NCBI GenBank assembly: GCA_028293775.1
Contig: JAQGOD010000232.1
Span: 1 to 14,557 of the forward strand
Length of the DNA: 14,557 nt
From: Gammaproteobacteria bacterium
GTDB taxonomy: Bacteria; Pseudomonadota; Gammaproteobacteria; Steroidobacterales; Steroidobacteraceae
Direction of reading: 5' to 3'
The notes below the pieces were generated by a model. It saw nothing but the letters and a program-made list of their open reading frames with translations, ran no database searches and was not told the origin of the DNA. Numbering within the stretch: position 1 is the first letter of the stretch; the number at the start of each line of letters is the position of its first letter. The position numbers and the translations under genes are program-made. Positions 7,208 through 13,155 of the stretch are shown here, piece by piece.

Positions 7208-8472
7208 GATCGCCGCAATCTCTGCGCGTCTTGCTGCCGACGATGGGAAGCGCGGGCGATGTGCATCCGTTCATCGCGCTTGGCGCGGCGCTCCAAGCGC
7301 GGGGCCATCGAGCCACCATACTCACCAATCCGATTTTTCAGGAGCTCATCGAGGCGCAAGGCATTGGGTTTATTCCCGTGGGAAGCGTTGCCGAGGCTAA
7401 CGCGGCAATTGCGAATCCGGAGCTGTGGCATTTGCGCAAGGGCTTCAAGGTGATCGCGCAGGTGATCGTGCCGGCGATCGGGGAGATCTATCGATTGATA
7501 GAAAAGCACGCCGATGGCAGCACCGTCGTTGCGTTCTCCAGCTTGGCATTCGGCGCTCGGGTGGCGCAAGAAAAGCTGGGAGTGCCGAGCGCTTCCGTGC
7601 ATCTGCAGCCCAGCGTCATTCGCACACTTGCAGACCAAGGCATGATGGGCAACGTGAGGCTATCGGCCTCTCGCCCCAAGTGGTTCAAACAAGGCTTGTT
7701 CCGCCTGGTTGATTCGATGATTTTGGATCGGAGACTCAAAGAACCTCTAAACCAGCTGCGGCGCACCTTGAACTTAAGGCCGGTGGATCGAGTCATGCAT
7801 CGCTGGATGCACTCGCCCGACTTGGTAATCGCCTTTTTCCCAGCGTGGTTTGCCGCACCCCAGCCTGACTGGCCCGCGAATACTCACACGGTTGGATTCC
7901 CGTTATGGGACGCCGCCGATGCCGCGCCTTTGCTCGAGGCAGAGGAATTTTTGGCTGCGGGGAAACCGCCGCTGATCTTCACGCCGGGGTCCGCGGGATC
8001 CACCATGCAGCGATTCTTTAAGGAATCCGTGGCGGCTGCCAGCCGTCTGGGTTTGCGTGCCATGCTGGTGACCAACTACCCGGAGCAGGTTCCGAAGCAT
8101 CTGCCGCCGAACATAAAAGTATTCGGATATCTTCCGTTCAGTCAGGTTTTGCCCCGGGCCGCGCTCCTGGTGTATCACGGCGGTGTGGGTACCCTGGCGC
8201 AGGGAATCAAAGCCGGCGTACCGCACCTCGTGGTACCCCATGGCTACGATCAGTTCGACAGCGGTTGGCGCATTGAACGCTTAGGCTTGGGCCGCAGCAT
8301 CCCCGAGCGGCGCTATCGCGCAGGCCGTGTGGTGTCGGCGATTCAAAGCATCCTGGACGATGATGCATCCATCCAAAGGCGCACGGAGCTTGCGTCCCGC
8401 ATCGACTCGGCGGGTGCCGTTGCGCGCGCATGCGCGTTGATCGAGGGTTTGGGCCAGCGAAGGGCTAGATAA
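7204..8472 (+). CDS. GT-B glycosyltransferase (UGT/MGT-like, GT1/GT28 type)
   Basis: The 422-residue protein looks like a nucleotide-sugar-dependent glycosyltransferase of the macrolide/sterol glucosyltransferase type. The N-terminal Rossmann domain opens with RVLLPTMGSAGDVHPF, the GSxGDVxPF signature at residues 15-23, where His21 may be the catalytic base. The C-terminal domain carries TPGSAGS near residue 261 and the donor-binding segment starting HGGVGT at 325, followed by AGVPHLVVP and DQFDSGWR, equivalent to the DQxxN end of the UGT motif. There is no signal peptide. Acceptors in this group are lipids, sterols, polyketides or other hydrophobic molecules; the one used here is unknown. 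The start ATG overlaps the Lrp regulator stop (ATGA), so the two are co-translated. The TAA stop at 8470-8472 lies in the A-run of a minus-strand terminator. Confidence 0.88.
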   Translation: MRSPQSLRVLLPTMGSAGDVHPFIALGAALQARGHRATILTNPIFQELIEAQGIGFIPVGSVAEANAAIANPELWHLRKGFKVIAQVIVPAIGEIYRLIEKHADGSTVVAFSSLAFGARVAQEKLGVPSASVHLQPSVIRTLADQGMMGNVRLSASRPKWFKQGLFRLVDSMILDRRLKEPLNQLRRTLNLRPVDRVMHRWMHSPDLVIAFFPAWFAAPQPDWPANTHTVGFPLWDAADAAPLLEAEEFLAAGKPPLIFTPGSAGSTMQRFFKESVAAASRLGLRAMLVTNYPEQVPKHLPPNIKVFGYLPFSQVLPRAALLVYHGGVGTLAQGIKAGVPHLVVPHGYDQFDSGWRIERLGLGRSIPERRYRAGRVVSAIQSILDDDASIQRRTELASRIDSAGAVARACALIEGLGQRRAR

Positions 8473-8503
8473 AAAACGGCGTGGATTTTTGAAGCCCACG
8501 CCG
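8471..8503 (-). terminator. Rho-independent terminator (minus strand)
   Basis: Read on the minus strand, CGGCGTGG pairs perfectly with CCACGCCG around an 11-base loop and is followed directly by six T residues. This is a classic intrinsic terminator for leftward transcription coming from the permease gene. In the plus direction the hairpin has no downstream T-run, so it should be weak for the glycosyltransferase transcript. Confidence 0.82.
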
Positions 8504-8672
8504 CCGGGATATCGCACCAGCGGGGGAGTTGGCTGGCTTGCCGGCGCGAAATTCTCCTAAACGAGGACTACATCCTGCCAAAACCGCGCCAGAGTGGAAG
8601 GTACTCTTTGTACGTTAGGGTGAGACTTTAATCATTTGTCACAACTAGAAAATTGTGCTACTGGGCCAGCCT
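8504..8672. other. Intergenic stretch between permease stop and terminator
   Basis: About 170 bases lie between the permease stop codon and its terminator. I find no supported coding region. Small inverted repeats are present (CACAA/TTGTG at 8642-8659, AGAGT/ACTCT at 8591-8607, a GC stem near 8531-8544), and an AT-rich patch lies around 8628-8656. It is most simply a long 3' untranslated region of the permease mRNA. A 3'-UTR-derived small RNA ending at the terminator is possible but unproven. Confidence 0.4.
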
Positions 8673-10076
8673 TCAGGCGACCGTCGAGGCCGCGGCGCGC
8701 GGTTGCCGCAAACGCCATACGACAAAAAAGGCGATGACGGTGAGTGCCAATGTGACGCAGCTGAACCAGAAATCCTTTCGCATGCCGGGCGTGAACGCCA
8801 TTGCAATCAGCACTGCGCCCATGCACCCGATGGCGGCGTAGCTTAAGTACGGGAAAAACCACATGGTGACCGCCGGTTCCGGCTCCTTGGCCAGTTCGCG
8901 CCGCCGCCGCAAAGCGATTTGCGCCGCGGCGGTAGTCATGTAAACGAATACGATGAGAGCCCCGGAGGAACTCACTAGAAAATCGAACACCTTTTGAGGC
9001 GCCTCGGTTGCCGCGATAATCCCGAGAAAGCCGGCGGCCGCTCCGATCAGTACCGACACCACCGGCACGCGCCGTTGGTTCAATCGCACGAAAGACTGCG
9101 GGGCATCGCCGTGTTCAGCGAGGATAAACAACACCCGGGAGCTGACGTAGAAGGCCGAATTCAAGCAGGACAGTACGGCGGTAAGAATCACGAAGCTCAT
9201 GATTGTCCCGGCCCACGGCACGTGCATCGCGTTCAGTGCCAAGGTAAACGGCGATTCGCCGGAACGAACCTGATTCCAGGGGATTACCGACACGATCAGG
9301 GATATCGACAGCACATAGAATACTAGAATTCGCCAAATCACGGTCGTGGTCATCTTGGCGATCGCGCGGCCGGGCTGCGCGGATTCCGCCGCCGCCACGG
9401 TGGTGATTTCCGCGCCCGTCATGGCGAAGAACACCGTGGGCACGGCCGCGAGCACGGCCATCCAGCCGCGCGGAGTAAAACCGCCGTAATCGACCAGATT
9501 CGCAAACGTTGCGCCCGTGGGCGAGGTCCAGCCGAACGCGTAAGAGGCCGCGATGACGACGAATGCCACGATTGCCGCGACTTTGATGGAGGCGAACCAA
9601 AATTCAAACTCCGCATACGAGCGCGCCGACATGAGATTGACGGCGGTCATGATGCTCATCAAAACAATGCCGATTTGCAGCTGAGAGAGCGGCAGCCAGT
9701 AATGCAGAATTTTCGCCCCTGCGATGGCTTCCACCGGGACGACGATGACCCAGAAATACCAGTACAACCATCCCACCACGAACCCCGCGCCATCGCCCAA
9801 TCCCGAACGAGCGAACTCCGTGAATGAGCGCACATGCGGGAGAGCGGTCGCCATTTCTCCCAGCATGCGCATGACCAACAGAATCAGGAGTCCCGTGATC
9901 GCGTAACTGATGAAAGCCGCCGGGCCGGCGGCAATGATCGAGGTGCTGCTGCCGACGAAAAGGCCGGCTCCAATAATGCCGCCGATGGAGATCATCGCTA
10001 AATGTCGGCGTTGCAATGATTGGCTGAGCTGCCGCGGCGGTGCGGACTGATTAGCGATGCTGCGCTCGGTCATCAT
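8673..10076 (-). CDS. Amino-acid permease, APC superfamily (AAT family)
   Basis: This is a 467-residue inner-membrane transporter with about twelve hydrophobic segments. The N-terminal signature LQRRHLAMISIGGIIGAGLF matches the first helix of the bacterial amino-acid transporter family (GabP, AnsP, LysP, ProY). MRMLGEMA in the second or third helix and the QRRVPVVSVLIG region further support it. It should import an amino acid by proton symport; the substrate is not readable from sequence. The start is a double ATG (10076 and 10073) with GAGGA upstream, better spaced for the second. It lies 53 bp downstream of the epoxide hydrolase gene on the same strand but appears to have its own -10-like element. 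It could serve with the nearby saccharopine dehydrogenase and Lrp regulator. Confidence 0.92.
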   Translation of the reverse strand: MMTERSIANQSAPPRQLSQSLQRRHLAMISIGGIIGAGLFVGSSTSIIAAGPAAFISYAITGLLILLVMRMLGEMATALPHVRSFTEFARSGLGDGAGFVVGWLYWYFWVIVVPVEAIAGAKILHYWLPLSQLQIGIVLMSIMTAVNLMSARSYAEFEFWFASIKVAAIVAFVVIAASYAFGWTSPTGATFANLVDYGGFTPRGWMAVLAAVPTVFFAMTGAEITTVAAAESAQPGRAIAKMTTTVIWRILVFYVLSISLIVSVIPWNQVRSGESPFTLALNAMHVPWAGTIMSFVILTAVLSCLNSAFYVSSRVLFILAEHGDAPQSFVRLNQRRVPVVSVLIGAAAGFLGIIAATEAPQKVFDFLVSSSGALIVFVYMTTAAAQIALRRRRELAKEPEPAVTMWFFPYLSYAAIGCMGAVLIAMAFTPGMRKDFWFSCVTLALTVIAFFVVWRLRQPRAAASTVA

Positions 10077-10129
10077 ACGATCCTCGGGTTATACTCGCCG
10101 TATACTACGCACATCGCGTTTCCATCGGT
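10077..10129 (-). promoter_or_regulatory. Permease leader with candidate -10 box and RBS
   Basis: On the minus strand TATAAC at 10093-10088 is a five-of-six match to a -10 hexamer, followed by GAGGA and the ATGATG start. GTATA occurs twice close together, also as GTATAC just upstream. No clear -35 box is seen, and the leader from this -10 would be very short, so the assignment is tentative. Confidence 0.3.
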
Positions 10130-11104
10130 CTACAAAGCACGCAGAAAATCAATGAGTGCTTGGTTGACTTCGTGCGGGCGCTCCTGCTGCGTCCAATGAC
10201 CGCAACCCGGCAGCATGATGGTGCCTCGAAGCTGGGGTACATAGCGAGCAAGGTCTGCGATGACTTCCTTCATTCGCGGGAAGGCCACGACAAGGTCAAG
10301 CTCGCCGGCCATGTACAGCGCCGGCACGCTCACGCTCGCGCCGCTGTACGGCGCCATCAGTTCCCAATTGCGATCGATATTGCGATACCAATTCAGTCCG
10401 CCGCGAAAACCGGACTGTTGGAATTGCCGCACATAGAAATCCATGTCCGCCTCGGTGAGCCAGCCCGGCAGCACGTCCGGGTCCGGCATGCGAGTGAGGA
10501 ATCCGCCGTCTCGCGCCACCATGCCGACGCCCGAGGCGGAGGCGCTCGGGGTCCGCCTCGGCACATCGCCGGATGCCGAAAACAAAATCTTGCGAAGCGA
10601 GACCCGCGTGTCAGCCTCGAGTTCTGCTTCGGCGGCGCCGGGTGCTTGAAAGTAAAGTTGGTAAAAAAGTGCCTCGGCATTTTGGGGCATCAGCGTCGTC
10701 GGCGCGGCGCCGCCGCGAGGGCGATACGGGACACTGAGACCCACCACGGCTCGAAATCGATCCGGGCGCATGAGCGCCGCATGCCAAGCGACCGGAGCGC
10801 CCCAGTCATGGCCGACAATCACGGCGGTTTTTTCGCGCAGCGAATCCAGAACACCGACCATGTCGCCCACCAGGTGAAATAAGGTATAGCGTTCGATCTC
10901 GGCGGGCCGCTCGGTGTTGCCATAGCCGCGCATGTCGGGGGCGACCGCATGAAATCCCGCCTCGGCGAGCGCCTTTAATTGGTGACGCCACGAATACCAT
11001 GACTCCGGAAATCCATGGCACAGGAGCACCAACGGTCCGCTGCCTTGCTCGGTAATCTGCATGCGGATACCGTTGGCCTGGATGCTGCGCTGAGTTGGAT
11101 TCAT
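10130..11104 (-). CDS. Epoxide hydrolase, alpha/beta-hydrolase fold
   Basis: The 324-residue protein matches soluble epoxide hydrolases (the C-terminal domain of mammalian sEH and bacterial EphA-type enzymes), which hydrolyse epoxides to diols through an aspartyl ester. It shows the oxyanion motif HGFPESW at 30-36, the nucleophile Asp100 in GHDWGA, the lid tyrosines in FYQLYFQ (Tyr148, with Tyr151 near) and NWYRN (Tyr240), the acid Asp270 in AGELD and the base His303 in GCGHW. Having aspartate in the nucleophile elbow and both lid tyrosines separates it from haloalkane dehalogenases and serine esterases. There is no signal peptide, so it is cytoplasmic. It starts 35 bp after the C13 peptidase stop on the same strand, so the two are probably co-transcribed. 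The natural substrate is unknown. Confidence 0.93.
   Translation of the reverse strand: MNPTQRSIQANGIRMQITEQGSGPLVLLCHGFPESWYSWRHQLKALAEAGFHAVAPDMRGYGNTERPAEIERYTLFHLVGDMVGVLDSLREKTAVIVGHDWGAPVAWHAALMRPDRFRAVVGLSVPYRPRGGAAPTTLMPQNAEALFYQLYFQAPGAAEAELEADTRVSLRKILFSASGDVPRRTPSASASGVGMVARDGGFLTRMPDPDVLPGWLTEADMDFYVRQFQQSGFRGGLNWYRNIDRNWELMAPYSGASVSVPALYMAGELDLVVAFPRMKEVIADLARYVPQLRGTIMLPGCGHWTQQERPHEVNQALIDFLRAL
10531..10561. repeat. 10-bp perfect inverted repeat inside epoxide hydrolase gene
   Basis: CCGAGGCGGA and its exact complement TCCGCCTCGG flank an 11-base loop. It lies within the coding sequence for the short segment PRRTPSASASG, between the core and the second part of the lid domain. 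It would form a very stable hairpin in mRNA or single-stranded DNA. Confidence 0.7.
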
Positions 11105-11139
11105 GCGGGTAGCGTACCAGACCCAAAACCGCCGGTAAC

Positions 11140-12459
11140 TTACGGCTTCCCTAAGCTCATGGAGCCCAGCTTTGTCTCCAGCTCGGGACCGAAGTAAGCC
11201 TGCGGCTTGGACGATTCCACCTGTTCGCGCCGTTCGCGCGCGCTGATCGCGGACTTGGCGGTTTCAAACGCATCCCGCAATGAGCGGGCGCCGGGCAGTG
11301 CGTCGCGATAAAACGCCTCGCCGAAATACGTCAGATCCTGGTCGCTCGAGCAGCCAAATGAAGTGCGATCAGCCGCCGCGGCGGCAATGATGATGGTCTG
11401 CGGATTTTTCAGCGAGTCGATAAAGCCCCCCGCGTAGCAAGCCGAAATAATGATCACGCGCCACTTGATGCGCGAATCGCTCAGCGCCTCGTTGAGATCG
11501 GCACCCGTCAAATCATTGAGCGGCAGCTGCGCATTCGACACCGCGATGATCTGATCCTCTGAGCCGTGCGAGGACAGCGATAAGAACAGCACATCGCGAT
11601 CCACATTCATATGCGCGGCAAGCCGCAGGAGCGCGTACTTGAGCCCCGCTACGCTGGCCAAGGGCAGGCTTTCCAAGTCGCGTTCATCATTGACCAGCAA
11701 TAATGCTCTGCCATCCATTCCATAGCGCTCGGATAGAACGCGAGAGGCCAAGGCGATTTCCTGAGAAAATACCTTCTGCTCGCCGACTCCGGCAAAACCG
11801 AGAAAGAAAGCTTTCGGACGCGCCGAGCCGTCCGCCGCGAGAGCGGCGAGGGCACTATCAATGCGAGCCGGCTGCTCGAACAAAATCGTCTCCGCGTCGG
11901 CCTGTGTCTCACTGTCGGCGGCGGCTGCTTCTATTTCCTGCGAGGCAAATATGTCGGGGATGACGTCCAGCGCATTCGTGGCCCAGATAAAAGCGACGAT
12001 GAAAATGACGCCGGACGCGGTTGCCGCGAGTTGCGACTTGCCCGTGAAGTCGCGTAAACCCCTCGCCAGGTACGCGAGCGAGTAGCCGATTCCGGCGATA
12101 GCGGCTACCCAAACCCAAACCAGCGTGAGATATGGGACCGCGGCGGCCAGCACCAAAAGCACGGGCACCAAGCCGAGAACGAGCACCAGCACTGTCCCGA
12201 AGCGCAAGGTCGGCTTCGACATCAGGCGCATCAAGGACGCCAACGCCAAGATCGCCAAGGCATACCAAGCGAATAAGGGGATGCCGGCGGAAAAAAATTG
12301 GGGACTAGGCTGGGCTTCCCATCGGTCGATCGCGACCCATAACAGAAGCCAGAACACACCTAAGCAAGCGGCAAATGGGACGGCGCCGCGAGGCGGAAGT
12401 GCGCCGACTTTTCGTAATGTCCACAGCCGCCCCAACGCAGCAAAATGCGAATTTTCCAT
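11140..12459 (-). CDS. Membrane-anchored C13 (legumain-like) family peptidase
   Basis: This 439-residue protein combines a membrane domain with a caspase-fold cysteine peptidase domain. About five hydrophobic segments lie at residues 27-45, 58-80, 88-107, 110-131 and 146-163. A variable acidic linker (about 172-195) leads to a C13-type domain from about 213. The catalytic pair is visible as His298 in LSLSSHGSEDQ and Cys341 in IIISACYAGGF, each preceded by a hydrophobic strand as in legumains and caspases; AADRTSFGCSSDQD follows. The family includes eukaryotic legumain and GPI8 transamidase, and bacterial members are poorly studied. The peptidase domain probably faces the periplasm, if the odd number of helices is right and the N-terminus is cytoplasmic. 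It heads a leftward pair with the epoxide hydrolase and is divergent from the gamma-carbonic-anhydrase gene. No strong Shine-Dalgarno is seen before ATG 12459. Confidence 0.85.
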   Translation of the reverse strand: MENSHFAALGRLWTLRKVGALPPRGAVPFAACLGVFWLLLWVAIDRWEAQPSPQFFSAGIPLFAWYALAILALASLMRLMSKPTLRFGTVLVLVLGLVPVLLVLAAAVPYLTLVWVWVAAIAGIGYSLAYLARGLRDFTGKSQLAATASGVIFIVAFIWATNALDVIPDIFASQEIEAAAADSETQADAETILFEQPARIDSALAALAADGSARPKAFFLGFAGVGEQKVFSQEIALASRVLSERYGMDGRALLLVNDERDLESLPLASVAGLKYALLRLAAHMNVDRDVLFLSLSSHGSEDQIIAVSNAQLPLNDLTGADLNEALSDSRIKWRVIIISACYAGGFIDSLKNPQTIIIAAAAADRTSFGCSSDQDLTYFGEAFYRDALPGARSLRDAFETAKSAISARERREQVESSKPQAYFGPELETKLGSMSLGKP

Positions 12460-12536
12460 GCTGCGATGATAACTTGCCCAGGAGAAGTGTTGCGCGCGAC
12501 CTGCTATCGGCGGGATGATGCAAGGCGCACTCGCGC

Positions 12537-12544
12537 GGGAGGGA
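12537..12544 (+). promoter_or_regulatory. Ribosome-binding site supporting a TTG start
   Basis: GGGAGGGA contains GGAGG five bases before TTG 12548. It is much stronger than anything before ATG 12515 or 12518 and is the main reason, with N-terminal similarity, for choosing the TTG. Confidence 0.6.
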
Positions 12545-12547
12545 TTA

Positions 12548-13075
12548 TTGGCTATTTATAGGTTGGGAGATGATTCGCCGGTGGTGTCCGCGACCGCGTA
12601 TATCGCGCCGAATGCCACCGTGGTCGGCAAGGTCATTCTCGCTGAGAATTCAACGGTCTGGTTCGGCGCCACGCTGAGAGGCGATAACGAAACCATCAGC
12701 ATCGGCGCCGAGAGCAACGTGCAGGACTCGGCGGTGTTGCACACCGATCCGGGTTTTCCCATGTCCATCGGGCCGCGCGTGTCGATCGGCCACCAAGCCA
12801 TGATGCACGGCTGCACGGTTGGCGAGGGCACATTGATCGGCATTCAATCGATTGTTCTCAACGGCGCCACGATCGGCAAGGGCTGCCTGGTCGGCGCGGG
12901 CGCGCTCATCACGGAACGCAAAGTATTTCCGGACGGCACCCTCATTATCGGAGCGCCGGCCAAAGCGGTGCGCGAACTTAGCGAAGAGGAACGGCAGAAC
13001 TTGCTTAACGTGGCAAAGAATTATGCGGAGCGCGGCGCTTACTACCGAAGTCATCTGCTCGCAATCACGGATTAG
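12548..13075 (+). CDS. Gamma-carbonic-anhydrase-like protein (YrdA family)
   Basis: This 175-residue left-handed beta-helix protein of the hexapeptide-repeat superfamily is close to the YrdA/PaaY/CaiE-type gamma carbonic anhydrases. Repeated [IV]G-x-x-x-x turns run through most of it. The three zinc-binding histidines are present: His65 in VLHTDPG, and His82 and His87 in IGHQAMMHGC (numbered from the TTG start). I place the start at TTG 12548 because the reading then begins (M)AIYRLGDDSP, which aligns with the usual start of the family, and GGGAGGGA lies just upstream. The frame stays open to ATG 12515 and 12518, which would add a poorly conserved 11- or 10-residue extension. Activity could be carbonic anhydrase or an undefined cytoplasmic role, as many members show none in vitro. 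It is divergent from the C13 peptidase gene. Confidence 0.88.
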   Translation: MAIYRLGDDSPVVSATAYIAPNATVVGKVILAENSTVWFGATLRGDNETISIGAESNVQDSAVLHTDPGFPMSIGPRVSIGHQAMMHGCTVGEGTLIGIQSIVLNGATIGKGCLVGAGALITERKVFPDGTLIIGAPAKAVRELSEEERQNLLNVAKNYAERGAYYRSHLLAITD

Positions 13076-13155
13076 AAAATTTTTCTCACGGGCGTTCTGC
13101 TGTGCGGTGCTAGTATTCTCCGCTTCCTAAACTCACTTACATGGGAGAGAAGCGA

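Noticed and set aside
10160..10882. 240-codon plus-strand frame opposite the epoxide hydrolase
   Set aside because: The minus-strand epoxide hydrolase has a complete active site; the opposing frame shows no family signature.
13076..13100. AT-rich AGAAAATTTTTCT after the carbonic-anhydrase-like gene as a terminator
   Set aside because: It is a short A/T palindrome with no GC stem and no loop, so it is not a credible intrinsic terminator.
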